The translations under genes and the position numbers were made by a program. Below the pieces are notes generated by a model. The model did no database searches, had not been told where the DNA came from, and saw only the letters and a list, made by a program, of their open reading frames with translations. 64,000 nt of DNA, taken from Streptomyces eurocidicus (GTDB taxonomy: Bacteria; Actinomycetota; Actinomycetes; Streptomycetales; Streptomycetaceae). The DNA lies in NCBI RefSeq assembly GCF_002891295.1, contig NZ_LGUI01000011.1, forward strand, positions 248,001-312,000, given 5' to 3'. Shown one piece after another: positions 24,650 through 33,226 of the stretch. Each line of letters opens with the position of its first letter. Within the stretch, counting starts at the first letter, position 1.

Positions 24650-25342
24650 TCAGCGCTTGGCGACGAAGACGTGCATCGCGATGTCCGCCTCCAGCTCCGC
24701 GGCCTCGCCGCTGCTGCCCACCAGCACCCCGCCGGCGGACTCCGTGACGCTCACGACCGCGCCCGGCTGCACACCGGCCCGGCGCAGCGTGTACATCAGC
24801 TGAGGGTCCGTCTGGATGGGCTCCCCGATACGGCGGACGACGACGGTCTTGCCGTCCGCGCCCGGCTCCAGGTCCATCAGGCTGACCATGCCGTCGTTGA
24901 GGAACGGATCGGGCTCGGGCTTCTCGCCCAGCTCCTCCAGGCCCGGGATGGGGTTGCCGTAAGGCGACTCGGTGGGGTGGCGCAGCAGCTCCAGCACCCG
25001 CCGCTCCACGGCCTCGCTCATCACGTGCTCCCAGCGGCACGCCTCGGCGTGCACCTGCTCCCACTCCAGGCCGATCACGTCGACGAGCAGGCACTCGGCG
25101 AGGCGGTGCTTGCGCATCACCCGGGTCGCCAGGCGGCGGCCCTCCTCGGTGAGCTCCAGGTGACGGTCCCCGGCGACCGAGACCAGGCCGTCGCGCTCCA
25201 TGCGCGCCACGGTCTGGCTCACCGTCGGGCCGCTCTGGTCGAGCCGCTCGGCGATGCGGGCGCGCATGGGGACCACACCTTCTTCCTCGAGCTCGAGAAT
25301 GGTGCGGAGATACATCTCCGTGGTGTCGATCAGTCCGGACAT
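24650..25342 (-). CDS. dmdR1: DmdR1: DtxR/IdeR-family iron-dependent repressor
   Basis: 230 residues from ATG 25342 with AAGGGG upstream. The winged helix (MSGLIDTTEMYLRTILELEE, RIAERLDQSGPTVSQTVARM) is followed by the metal-binding and dimer domain (HRLAECLLVDVIGLEWEQVH, EACRWEHVMSEAVERR, where Cys, His, Glu and Met form the metal sites) and a C-terminal SH3-like FeoA domain. With Fe(II) it should repress siderophore and iron-uptake genes carrying iron boxes. Sequence and its divergent SIS-domain neighbour match S. coelicolor DmdR1. In that species an antisense gene, adm, overlaps dmdR1, and a long plus-strand frame also covers it here. Confidence 0.95.
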   Translation of the reverse strand: MSGLIDTTEMYLRTILELEEEGVVPMRARIAERLDQSGPTVSQTVARMERDGLVSVAGDRHLELTEEGRRLATRVMRKHRLAECLLVDVIGLEWEQVHAEACRWEHVMSEAVERRVLELLRHPTESPYGNPIPGLEELGEKPEPDPFLNDGMVSLMDLEPGADGKTVVVRRIGEPIQTDPQLMYTLRRAGVQPGAVVSVTESAGGVLVGSSGEAAELEADIAMHVFVAKR

Positions 25343-25399
25343 GCGTGCCCCTTGATATGTCGTGCGCGTGGCCCCTGGACCCAATTCTGACGCATAGCA

Positions 25400-25430
25400 C
25401 CGACAAGGGTGCCGCGTACGCCCCTGTCGG
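25400..25430. promoter_or_regulatory. Inverted repeat in the dmdR1 / SIS-protein promoter region
   Basis: CCGACAAGGG (25400-25409) and CCCCTGTCGG (25421-25430) are complementary at 9 of 10 positions across an 11-bp spacer, in the 197-bp divergent promoter region. TTGACA occurs at 25442-25447 reading toward the SIS gene. The repeat is not the usual iron box, so the binding protein is unknown. Confidence 0.45.
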
Positions 25431-25539
25431 CCGCCGCCGTATTGACAGCGCCCAGGTCCAGACCGCAACGTGATCCGCGCCACGAGCGTACGCCAGGCCG
25501 TACGCGCCACCGGATCTTGAGGTTAGGAGCCCCTCGGCG

Positions 25540-26295
25540 ATGAGCGAGAACAAGCTGGCCGGGCAGTTCTTCGACGCCGCGATCGGGCTGCTCCAGCGGG
25601 TCCGCGACGAGGAGGCCGGGCGGATCGCCGAGGCCGGTTCGCTGATCGCCGACACCGTGGCGGACGGCGGACGGCTCTTCGTCTTCGGCGCCGGGCACTC
25701 CTCGCTCCCCGCGCAGGACGTCGTCTACCGCGCGGGCGGGCTCGCCCTGATCAACCTCCTCGCGGTGCCCGGCGTGATGGGCCTCGACATCGTGCCCGCC
25801 ACCCTCGGCAGCGCGCTGGAGCGGGTGAACGGGCTGGCCGGCGCGGTCCTGGACACGAGTCCGGCGCAGCCGGGCGACCTGCTGATCGTCATCTCGCTGT
25901 CCGGGCGGAACTCGCTGCCGGTGGAGATGGCGATGAACGCCCGCGCACTGGGCCTCACGGTCATCGGCGTCACCTCGCTCGCCTACGCCGAGCACACGAA
26001 GTCCCGGCACGTGTCGGGGACCTTCCTCAAGGACCACTGCGACCTCGTCATCGACAGCAAGATCGACATCGGGGACGCGGAGATCAGGGCGGAGGGCGTC
26101 GGGGCGCCGTTCGGGCCGGCGTCGACGGTGGTGACGAGCGCGCTGATGCAGGCGGTGGTGGTGTCGGCGGTGGGGGCGCTGGCGGAGCGGGGGATCGAGC
26201 CGCCGATGTTGCGGTCGGGGAATGTGGACGGTGGGCATGAGTGGAACGGGCGGGTGATGAGCGACTACGGGGACCGGATCTTCTTCCGGCAGTAG
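25540..26295 (+). CDS. SIS-domain protein (UPF0309 family)
   Basis: 251 residues from ATG 25540. A sugar-isomerase (SIS) fold is shown by GGRLFVFGAGHSSLPAQDVV, GDLLIVISLSGRNSLPVEMA and LTVIGVTSLAYAEH. SIS domains bind phosphosugars, so it may isomerise or sense an aminosugar phosphate; no catalytic assignment is possible. From memory it is the counterpart of S. coelicolor UPF0309 protein SCO4393, adjacent to dmdR1. It is divergent from dmdR1 and convergent with the PAS-protein gene. Confidence 0.92.
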   Translation: MSENKLAGQFFDAAIGLLQRVRDEEAGRIAEAGSLIADTVADGGRLFVFGAGHSSLPAQDVVYRAGGLALINLLAVPGVMGLDIVPATLGSALERVNGLAGAVLDTSPAQPGDLLIVISLSGRNSLPVEMAMNARALGLTVIGVTSLAYAEHTKSRHVSGTFLKDHCDLVIDSKIDIGDAEIRAEGVGAPFGPASTVVTSALMQAVVVSAVGALAERGIEPPMLRSGNVDGGHEWNGRVMSDYGDRIFFRQ

Positions 26296-26389
26296 CCGCG
26301 TGCGCCGCCTGTCGGCGGGTACGGCATCCGGCGGGTACGGCATCCGGCGCCTGCCGAAGGTTCCGGCATCGGGCGCCTGCCGGCGGGGC

Positions 26390-26520
26390 TTTCCCCCCCC
26401 CCCCCCTTCCCGCCGCATCCGATATGCGGCTCCGCCGCGCGGCGGGGGCTTCGCCCCCAGACCCCCCTTTTCCGCGCTACCGCGCGGTGGCCTCAAACGC
26501 CGGCCGGGCTATTTTTTTCC
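26390..26520. repeat. Degenerate half-copy of the palindromic element, with a C14 tract
   Basis: A run of 14 C (26393-26406) leads into CTTCCCG and a GCGGCTCCGCCGC hairpin. One arm then resembles the family's inner arm (CTCAAACGCCGGCCGGGCT, 26492-26510), but the second arm is missing and seven T follow. The PAS gene's TAG stop (26509-26511) lies in the arm. The location between convergent genes suits a terminator. Two 16-bp repeats (GGCGGGTACGGCATCC) precede it near 26315. Confidence 0.7.
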
Positions 26521-27903
26521 CACCGCCGCCGCCAGGTCCAGCGCCGCCGCCACCCTCGTCGCCACGTCCTCCGCGTACGCCGCGTCACCTCTGTCGAACG
26601 GGCGGCGCGACGGGCCCCGCAGGAAGGTGACCGCCCCCAGGGTGCGGCCCCTGCTGCGGAGGGGCGTGGCGAGGGCGTGGATCGTGCCCTCGGGCCATTT
26701 GCGGGACGTCGCCCAGTTCTCCGTGCAGTCCGAGGCGGCCCGGACCGAGCCGCAGCGCTCCACCGCCTGCGGCGCCGGGTGGCTCTCGGGGTAGGGGACG
26801 GGGAGGCCGCCGGGGGCCGTCGTCGGGGACGGGCCCGGGGTGCCGGTGGGCGTGGCCACCGCGCGGACCAGCCGGACCGGCGGCTCCGGGGCCGCCTCGG
26901 GCTCGGGCAGCAGGTCGACGAGGGCGTGGTCGGCGAAGCCGGCCAGGGCGAAGTCCAGGTACAGGGACGCGGCCTCCACGGGGTCCTCGCACTCGGCGAC
27001 CGCCCGGCCCGCCCGGTGCAGCTGGCTGCCCCGGAAGCGCAGCCGCGCGCTCTCCTGTTCGACCAGCCGGGCCGCCGTGACGTCCACGAACAGCCAGGCC
27101 ACCCCGAGCGGCACGGGCTCCTCGGCGAGGGGCGAGGCCAGCTTGACGAAGCCGCTGCGCCAGCAGCGGCGCTCCGGCGGGGCGCCGCCCTGGTCCCGCA
27201 GCGTCACCCACAGGTCGCTGGGGGCGGGGGGCGCACCGGAGGCCAGGACGTACTGGAGCGCGCCCTCGACCTCCTCGACGCCGTGCTCCAGGAGTTCGCC
27301 CAGGGGGCGGCCCAGCAGCGCCGTACGGCCCGTGCGGAGCGCGCGCGCCGCGTGGGCGTTGGCCAGGGCGGGGCGCAGGTCCGCGTCGACGAGGACGACG
27401 CCCCACGAGGCGTCGCCGAACAGGGCCTCGCTCAGGGCGATCGAGCGCTCCAGGTCGATCTGGGTGTGCACCTCGCTGAAGGCGCAGTAGACGCCGGCGG
27501 CCCGGCCGCCCGCGCCCGGCACCGCCGACAGCTGGGTGCGCACCAGGACCCGGCCGCCGCCCTTGGTGAGCAGCGGGAACTCGTGCACCTGGCGGCCGTG
27601 GGCGCGCACCGCGGCGGTGAGTCGCGCGGTGACCTCCTCGGCGTCCGCCGCGCGCACCGCCCAGCCGGCCAGGCCCGGCCGGCCGACGGCCTCGGCCGCC
27701 GTCCAGCCGAGTATCCGCTCGGCCTCGCGGTTCCAGTGGGTGACGGTGCCCTCGGCGTCGAAGGCGCACAGCGCGGCGTCCATGCCGTCCAGGAGGGCCG
27801 CGAGGAGGCCCGAGTCGTCGCTGTCGACAGCGGCCTCCGCTCCGGGCCCCCGCCCGGCCGCCGCGTCGGGACGGGCCGGGCCGGGCTGGTGTGGTGCGGT
27901 CAC
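26509..27903 (-). CDS. PAS/GAF-domain signalling protein
   Basis: 464 residues from GTG 27903, preceded by a GGGGG stretch; longer upstream frames are unlike the family. First PAS domain: LLAALLDGMDAALCAFDAEG, HWNREAERILGWTAAEAVGR. A second PAS follows from about residue 165 (FGDASWGVVLVDADLRPALA). The C-terminal third looks like a GAF domain (WATSRKWPEGTIHALATPLR, GAVTFLRG, YAEDVATRVAAALDLA). There is no phosphatase or kinase domain, unlike many Streptomyces PAS-GAF-PP2C proteins, so it may be a truncated sensor. The end GKK is encoded by T-rich sequence within a repeat arm. Confidence 0.85.
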   Translation of the reverse strand: MTAPHQPGPARPDAAAGRGPGAEAAVDSDDSGLLAALLDGMDAALCAFDAEGTVTHWNREAERILGWTAAEAVGRPGLAGWAVRAADAEEVTARLTAAVRAHGRQVHEFPLLTKGGGRVLVRTQLSAVPGAGGRAAGVYCAFSEVHTQIDLERSIALSEALFGDASWGVVLVDADLRPALANAHAARALRTGRTALLGRPLGELLEHGVEEVEGALQYVLASGAPPAPSDLWVTLRDQGGAPPERRCWRSGFVKLASPLAEEPVPLGVAWLFVDVTAARLVEQESARLRFRGSQLHRAGRAVAECEDPVEAASLYLDFALAGFADHALVDLLPEPEAAPEPPVRLVRAVATPTGTPGPSPTTAPGGLPVPYPESHPAPQAVERCGSVRAASDCTENWATSRKWPEGTIHALATPLRSRGRTLGAVTFLRGPSRRPFDRGDAAYAEDVATRVAAALDLAAAVGKK

Positions 27904-28073
27904 GAGGAACCCCCTGCCGGCCGCGTCTGCATGTCCTGCACGACCGCATTCAACTCGACCGTGCTGGGCACCACACGGTCTTCGCGGAAATCGATGCCAC
28001 AGGAAATTCGGTTGTCGTCGCCGGGGCGCGTGCCTACCGTGGTGCGCACACGAGAAGGGAGGTGGTTCGGGAC

Positions 28074-28112
28074 ATGATTTCTTTCCGGACGCGTGAGGTG
28101 ACTGCGGGCTAG
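28074..28112 (+). CDS. Candidate 12-residue micro-ORF with a strong ribosome site
   Basis: ATG 28074 has GGGAGGTGG eight bases upstream and opens a 12-codon frame (MISFRTREVTAG) ending at TAG. The surrounding DNA is less GC-rich than its neighbours and a large structured element starts 58 bases downstream. It might be a leader peptide, but no gene follows on this strand for 1.4 kb. This rests on the ribosome site and context only. Confidence 0.25.
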   Translation: MISFRTREVTAG

Positions 28113-28170
28113 CGCCCGTCGTCGCGCCAAGCGCAGCGCCGGCTCCGCCGGCCAATCCCAAGCAGTCACC

Positions 28171-28249
28171 CGATCCGTGGGCCGCCGAGTCGTCCGCTCG
28201 GCACCGCCGCGCCGCTTCCGCGGCACGGCGGTAGCCGGCCCACGGATCG
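28171..28249. other. Structured three-way-junction element (possible ncRNA or terminator)
   Basis: An outer perfect 13-bp stem (CGATCCGTGGGCC 28171-28183 with 28237-28249) encloses two hairpins. One is GCCGAG with CTCGGC, loop 7 (28184-28202). The other is ACCGCCG with CGGCGGT, continued by GCCGC-TTCC-GCGGC (28203-28232). Every base but a short linker is paired. It lies downstream of pdxH (minus) and downstream of the micro-ORF (plus). It is not a tRNA. Confidence 0.65.
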
Positions 28250-28420
28250 TCTGCGTTCTCCGGCATTCCGCGCCGCCGGAATTCACCGGCACCACGGGTG
28301 CCGGCGGAATCATGAGAAAGCGCCGGAAAACACCGGAAGTGCCGCAACGGCGAATTCAGCCGCTTTCCCGTGGTTCCGGCAGCGCCCGCGACTCACGGCG
28401 CTCGGGCACCAACGCCCCGG

Positions 28421-29116
28421 TCAGGGGCAGAGCCGCGCCACCCGCCAGCCGGTGCCGGACCGGGCGTAGCGCAGCCGGTCGTGCAGCCGGTTCTCCCGGC
28501 CCTGCCAGAACTCCACGGTCTCGGCCGTCACCCGGAAGCCTCCCCAGTCCTCGGGCACGGGCACCGGCGTGCCCTCCGGGAAGCGGGCGGTCACCGCGTC
28601 GTACGCCGCGTCGATGTCGGCGCGCGAGGAGACCACCGTCGACTGGGCGCTGGCCCAGGCCCCGAGCTGCGAGCCCCGGGGCCGGGACCGGAAGTAGGCG
28701 GCCGTCTCGGCCGGGTCGACCCGCTCGGCCGTGCCGCAGGCGATGACCTGACGGGCCAGCGGATACCACGGGAAGAGCAGCGAGACCTGCGGGTTCGCGG
28801 TGAGCTCGGTGCCCTTGCGCGAGGAGTAGTTGGTGTAGAAGACGAAGCCGCGCTCGTCGTAGCCCTTGAGCAGGACCGTCCGCGAGCTGGGCCGGCCGGT
28901 GGCGTCGGCCGTCGAGACGATCATCGCGTTGGGCTCGGGCAGACCGCTCCTGCACGCCTGTGCGAACCAGCGGGCGAACTGCTCGTACGGGCCCGGGGCG
29001 AGGTCCTCCTCCTGGAGGGCCCCGCTGCGGTACTGCTCGCGCATGACGGCGGGGTCGAGGACATCGCCGGGGGACCCGGCGGCGGAGAACTCGTCGAACG
29101 CGTCGGCTTGGGTCAC
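28421..29116 (-). CDS. pdxH: Pyridoxine/pyridoxamine 5'-phosphate oxidase
   Basis: 231 residues from GTG 29116 (AGGATGG upstream). FMN enzyme that makes pyridoxal 5'-phosphate. Conserved blocks: PNAMIVSTADATGRPSSRTV, VLLKGYDERGFVFYTNYSSR, PQVSLLFPWYPLARQVIACG, PRGSQLGAWASAQSTVVSSR and the C-terminal EFWQGRENRLHDRLRYAR, which carries substrate-binding Arg and His. Full length for the family. It is divergent from the citrate synthase gene across 396 bp. Confidence 0.96.
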   Translation of the reverse strand: MTQADAFDEFSAAGSPGDVLDPAVMREQYRSGALQEEDLAPGPYEQFARWFAQACRSGLPEPNAMIVSTADATGRPSSRTVLLKGYDERGFVFYTNYSSRKGTELTANPQVSLLFPWYPLARQVIACGTAERVDPAETAAYFRSRPRGSQLGAWASAQSTVVSSRADIDAAYDAVTARFPEGTPVPVPEDWGGFRVTAETVEFWQGRENRLHDRLRYARSGTGWRVARLCP

Positions 29117-29512
29117 CCGGCCATCCTGTCAGGTCCGGACAGAACGACACGGGATCTTCACCGTGCCCCGGACGGACGCGGCCGATCAGCTTGCCCGGTA
29201 CCGGCCGTCCGTAACCCTCCGGGGGGCGAAACCCCCGGTGTGCCGGACATCACCCTTCCCCGCATGTGGTGGACCCCCCAAAATCGCAGGGCGGGTGGCT
29301 ATGGCGCCCGCGTCTCACCGACTATCGTGTCCGCCCTCACCGTCCGGCACCGTCCGGCAGCCGGAGCCCGCGAAGGACCGGGCCCGGAACCGGGTGAAGG
29401 ACAGCCGCACGGGGCATTACCGGATTGACCGAAAACGGACCGCGAGCCGCCACCGCCGCCGCGGAACCGGATCGGCGCCCACCTTGTCGTACACCTCACG
29501 AGGAGCCGCCTG
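29117..29512. promoter_or_regulatory. Divergent promoter region of pdxH and citrate synthase
   Basis: 396 bp without a gene. It contains a hairpin CCGGGGG-gcgaaa-CCCCCGG (29219-29238). TTGACC at 29425-29430 reads toward the citrate synthase gene but lacks a convincing -10. The citrate synthase start has GAGGAG seven bases upstream. Confidence 0.4.
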
Positions 29513-30616
29513 ATGTCCGACTTCGTACCCGGACTCGAAGGAGTCGTCGCGTTCGAGACGGAGATCGCCGAACCCGACAAGGAAGGCGGCTCCCTCCGCT
29601 ACCGCGGTGTGGACATCGAGGATCTGGTGGGCCAGGTGTCCTTCGGGAACGTCTGGGGTCTGCTGGTCGACGGCTCGTTCAACCCGGGCCTGCCGCCCGC
29701 CGAGCCGTTCCCGATCCCCGTGCACTCGGGCGACATCCGGGTCGACGTGCAGTCCGCGCTCGCGATGCTCGCCCCCGTGTGGGGCCTGAAGCCGCTCCTC
29801 GACATCGACGAGGCGACGGCCCGCGACAACCTCGCCCGCGCCGCCGTCATGGCGCTGTCCTACGTCGCCCAGTCGGCGCGCGGCCAGGGCCTGCCGATGG
29901 TCCCGCAGCGGGAGATCGACAAGGCGGAGACCGTCGTCGAGCGCTTTATGAAGCGCTGGCGCGGCGAGCCCGACCCCAAACACGTCCGGGCCGTCGACGC
30001 CTACTGGACCTCGGCCGCCGAGCACGGCATGAACGCCTCCACGTTCACCGCCCGCGTCATCGCCTCCACGGGCGCCGACGTGGCCGCCGCGCTCTCCGGC
30101 GCGGTGGGCGCGATGTCCGGCCCGCTGCACGGCGGCGCGCCGTCCCGCGTCCTCGGCATGATCGAGGAGATCGAGCGCACGGGTGACGCGGTCGCCTACG
30201 TCAAGGGCGCCCTGGACCGCGGCGAGCGCCTGATGGGCTTCGGCCACCGGGTGTACCGCGCCGAGGACCCGCGCGCCCGGGTGCTGCGCCGGACGGCCAA
30301 GGAGCTGGCGGCGCCGCGCTTCGAGGTCGCCGAGGCGCTGGAGAAGGCGGCCCTGGAGGAGCTCCACAACCGCCGCCCGGACCGGGTGCTGGCCACCAAC
30401 GTCGAGTTCTGGGCGGCGATCGTGCTGGACTTCGCCGAGGTCCCGGCGCACATGTTCACGTCGATGTTCACGTGCGCCCGTACGGCGGGCTGGAGCGCGC
30501 ACATCCTGGAGCAGAAGCGCACCGGCCGGCTGGTGCGCCCCTCGGCGCGGTACGTGGGCCCCGGCCCGCGCGACCCGCGCGAGGTCACGGGGTTCGACGC
30601 GCTCGCGCGGGACTGA
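29513..30616 (+). CDS. Citrate synthase (second-type, short)
   Basis: 367 residues. Condenses acetyl-CoA with oxaloacetate. Catalytic residues are in EHGMNASTFTARVIASTGAD (first His), MGFGHRVYRAEDPRA (second His) and VLDFAEVP (Asp). The protein opens with GLEGVVAFETEIAEPDKEGG, typical of the shorter citrate synthase 2 or methylcitrate-type group, so 2-methylcitrate synthase activity is possible. No prpB/prpD neighbours are seen. Confidence 0.93.
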   Translation: MSDFVPGLEGVVAFETEIAEPDKEGGSLRYRGVDIEDLVGQVSFGNVWGLLVDGSFNPGLPPAEPFPIPVHSGDIRVDVQSALAMLAPVWGLKPLLDIDEATARDNLARAAVMALSYVAQSARGQGLPMVPQREIDKAETVVERFMKRWRGEPDPKHVRAVDAYWTSAAEHGMNASTFTARVIASTGADVAAALSGAVGAMSGPLHGGAPSRVLGMIEEIERTGDAVAYVKGALDRGERLMGFGHRVYRAEDPRARVLRRTAKELAAPRFEVAEALEKAALEELHNRRPDRVLATNVEFWAAIVLDFAEVPAHMFTSMFTCARTAGWSAHILEQKRTGRLVRPSARYVGPGPRDPREVTGFDALARD

Positions 30617-30630
30617 GCCCCCCCGGTGGT

Positions 30631-30655
30631 GCCCCGCTCCGGACACGGGCGGGGC
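30631..30655. terminator. Terminator hairpin, citrate synthase / phospholipase C
   Basis: GCCCCGC (30631-30637) pairs with GCGGGGC (30649-30655), loop 11 bases, between two convergent genes. Confidence 0.6.
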
Positions 30656-30684
30656 GCGGAGAAACGGTCCGTCAGGCCGGTCCG

Positions 30685-32502
30685 TCAGACCGCCGCGGCC
30701 GGGCCGTACCAGGTGCCGGCCACCCGCCGCAGGAAGCCGTCCGCCCCGGTGACGGTCAAGTCGTAGCGCCCGGCCGTCGCCGTGCCGGCCAGCTCGCGGG
30801 CGGTCCGCTCGGCGACGGCGGCGCCCTTTACGGTGCCCTTGAAGCGGCGGAGGAAGCCGTCGGCGCCGTAGACCGTGAAGTCGTACGCGCCGTCGGTGCC
30901 GGCCGTCTCCCACACGTACTGCGCGCGGGAGCCCGGCGCGACGGTGAACGGCGTCCCGGCGAACGGCAGCCGGATGTGGGGGAAGACGGTGAAGTGGAAG
31001 GCCACGTCACCGGCGTTGGTCATCGTGCACACCACGCGGCCGCCCGCCCGGTCCACGGTGACGGCGGCGTCGGGCGCGTAGGGCAGCATCCGGTACGGGC
31101 GGGCGCCCGGCTCCTGCACGGGGACGGTCTGCTGGCCCTGGGCGGGGACCTTGACGGGCGGCAGCTTGGCTCCGGCGTCGGCCTTGCGGACGAGCTCCTT
31201 GGTGTCGGGCAGGGCGGGCACCGAGTAGTCGGGGCGGGCGAAGTCGAAGCAGCTCGTCAGGTCGCCGCTGACGGCCCGCCGCCAGTCGCTGATGTTCGGC
31301 TCGCGGACACCGGTCACCCGCTCCATGAAGCGCAGCACGGAGGTGTGGTCGAAGACCTGGGAGTTCACCCATCCGCCGCGCGACCAGGGAGAGATCACCC
31401 ACAGCGGCACCCGGTTGCCCATCCCGATGGGCAGTCCGCCGACGAACTCGCCGGGGGTGCCGGCCGGCGGGAAGGGCGGGACGACGTGGTCGAAGTAGCC
31501 GTCGTTCTCGTCGTACATCACCAGGAACACGGTGTGCTTCCACACCTCGGGGTTGGCGAACAGCGACCGGAGCGCGGTGTCGACGTAGTCGGCGCCGTAG
31601 TCCGGGCCGGCCGTCGGGTGCTCGGAGAACAGATAGGGGGCCACCAGCCAGGACACGGCCGGCAGGGTGCCGTCCTTGCAGTGCCGGTCGAAGGCGGTGA
31701 GGTCGAACTTGGTCATGGCGTTGACGTAGCGGGGGTCGTCGTGCGGGAAGGCGTGGAACTGGCGGAAGTACGAGAGCCCGTTGTCGTCGTAGTCGCCGTA
31801 CCGGTCGTCCTTGCCCGGGTTGTGGTAGACCCGCCAGCTCACCCCGGCCCGTTCCAGCCGCTCCGCGTAGGTGGTCCAGTCGGCGACGGGGTTGTCGGTG
31901 ACGACGCTGTTGTCCGTGAAGGGGCCGGTGGTGCCGTCGGTGCCCGGTCCGGCGGTGCCCGACCAGAGGTAGAGCCGGTTGGGGTCGGTGGGCCCGGCCA
32001 TGGAGCAGAAGTAGTGGTCGGCGACGGTGAAGGCGTCGGCGAGGGCGTACTGGTACGGGATGTCCTCGCGGGTGAAGTAGCCCATGCAGCGCTCGCCCTT
32101 GGCGGATATCCACTTGTTCATGGCACCGCGGTTGATCGCGTCGTGCCCCGTCCGCCAGTCGTGCGGGAGGCCGTCGGCGTTCTGGGCGTTGTAGCGGGTG
32201 GTGTCCATCCGGTAGGGCAGCAGCCGGCCGCCGTCCTTGCGGCCCGGCGCGGGCTGGCGCAGGACGCCGGTGCCGTCGGGGAAGACGAGCCCCTGCCGGT
32301 CGTCGAAGCCCCGTACGCCGCTCAGGGTGCCGAGGTAGTGGTCGAAGCTGCGGTTCTCCTGCATCAGCACGACGATGTGCCGTACCTGGTCGAGGCCCTG
32401 GGCGGCCGCGGCGGCCGGGCCGGCCGCCTCCGCCCCGAGCACTCCGGCGGCCGCCACGGCGGCCGTGGTCCCCACGAACTGACGACGCGTCAAAGCTGGC
32501 AC
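30685..32502 (-). CDS. Tat-exported phosphocholine-type phospholipase C
   Basis: 605 residues from GTG 32502 (GAGGAG upstream). The twin-arginine signal is MPALTRRQFVGTTAAVAAAG with AAA processing sites. The phosphoesterase domain starts RHIVVLMQENRSFDHYLGTL (metal-binding Glu/Asn and substrate residues) and continues MAGPTDPNRLYLWSG, VMYDENDGYFDHVVPP and GNRVPLWVISPWSRGGWVNS. Two C-terminal beta-sandwich repeats (DUF756) follow from about residue 430. It should cleave phospholipid head groups outside the cell, releasing phosphate or choline. Phosphate-starvation control is common in this family, but I saw no PHO box. Confidence 0.93.
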   Translation of the reverse strand: MPALTRRQFVGTTAAVAAAGVLGAEAAGPAAAAAQGLDQVRHIVVLMQENRSFDHYLGTLSGVRGFDDRQGLVFPDGTGVLRQPAPGRKDGGRLLPYRMDTTRYNAQNADGLPHDWRTGHDAINRGAMNKWISAKGERCMGYFTREDIPYQYALADAFTVADHYFCSMAGPTDPNRLYLWSGTAGPGTDGTTGPFTDNSVVTDNPVADWTTYAERLERAGVSWRVYHNPGKDDRYGDYDDNGLSYFRQFHAFPHDDPRYVNAMTKFDLTAFDRHCKDGTLPAVSWLVAPYLFSEHPTAGPDYGADYVDTALRSLFANPEVWKHTVFLVMYDENDGYFDHVVPPFPPAGTPGEFVGGLPIGMGNRVPLWVISPWSRGGWVNSQVFDHTSVLRFMERVTGVREPNISDWRRAVSGDLTSCFDFARPDYSVPALPDTKELVRKADAGAKLPPVKVPAQGQQTVPVQEPGARPYRMLPYAPDAAVTVDRAGGRVVCTMTNAGDVAFHFTVFPHIRLPFAGTPFTVAPGSRAQYVWETAGTDGAYDFTVYGADGFLRRFKGTVKGAAVAERTARELAGTATAGRYDLTVTGADGFLRRVAGTWYGPAAAV

Positions 32503-32617
32503 TGTACGGCTCCTCGGGTGCGGGGGCTGGACGGGCGCCCCGCACGGTAGCCGCGTAGCGCGTGCGACGGAATGGACGGAGGATGACGAGGTGGCGCACG
32601 CGGGACGAACGGCCGGA

Positions 32618-33226
32618 TCAGCCGCGCAGCACCTCGTCGAGGAGCCCGGCCCAGTGCTCGACCACCCGCTCCCGCCGGGCGGTGTCGTCCGTCAGCAGAT
32701 TCGCGAGCCCGAGCCCGCGCGCCATGTCGAGCAGGCCCTGCACGGTCTCGCGGACGCCCGGCCGCCGCTCGTCCGCGCCGAGCAGCCGCACGGCCATCCG
32801 GTGCGTCTCCCGGCCGACGCGCGCCTCCAGGTCCGTCACCCCCGCCCGCAGCGGCTCCTCGTCGGCGGCGGCCACCCACAGGTGCAGGGCGGCCCGGAAC
32901 AGCGGCCCGGTGTAGAGCCCGACCAGTTCCCGGACCACGAGGCGCGTACGCGCCGGGCCCATGAGGCCGCGCGCGGGTCCGAGGGCCTCGCGCAGCGCGG
33001 CGGACCGCTGCTCGGCGACATAGGCCACGGCCGCCGTGAAGAGGTCCTCCCGGGTGGGGAAGTGGTGCTGGGCGGCGCCCCGCGACACCCCCGCCCGGGT
33101 GGCGACCAGGGACACCGTGGACCCCGACCACCCGTGCTCGGCCAGACAGGCGACGGCCGCCTCCAGCAGCCGCAGCCGTGTGACGCGGCTGCGGTCCTGC
33201 TGGGGGCCCTTGGTCACCGCGCCCAT
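32618..33226 (-). CDS. TetR-family regulator at the end of the catabolic operon
   Basis: 202 residues from ATG 33226. GTG at 33217 is an alternative start that would overlap the hydratase stop as GTGA. The helix-turn-helix is RLRLLEAAVACLAEHGWSGS to GVSRGAAQHHFPTREDLF; the rest is a helical ligand domain. Its position as the last gene of the acyl-CoA operon suggests it senses an acyl-CoA intermediate and represses the operon. Confidence 0.9.
   Translation of the reverse strand: MGAVTKGPQQDRSRVTRLRLLEAAVACLAEHGWSGSTVSLVATRAGVSRGAAQHHFPTREDLFTAAVAYVAEQRSAALREALGPARGLMGPARTRLVVRELVGLYTGPLFRAALHLWVAAADEEPLRAGVTDLEARVGRETHRMAVRLLGADERRPGVRETVQGLLDMARGLGLANLLTDDTARRERVVEHWAGLLDEVLRG

Noticed and set aside
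21464..25390. Plus-strand open frame of about 1300 codons
   Set aside because: It is antisense to three well-supported genes and its translation is Arg/Gly/His/Val-rich with no recognisable domain. Only its last part over dmdR1 is kept as a possible adm-like finding.
25343..25539. Iron box (DmdR1 operator) before dmdR1
   Set aside because: I found no good match to the TTAGGTTAGGCTCACCTAA-type box. The inverted repeat present has a different sequence.
28171..28249. tRNA-like gene
   Set aside because: It has a three-way junction and one 7-base loop, but no tRNA consensus positions, wrong arm lengths and no T-loop.
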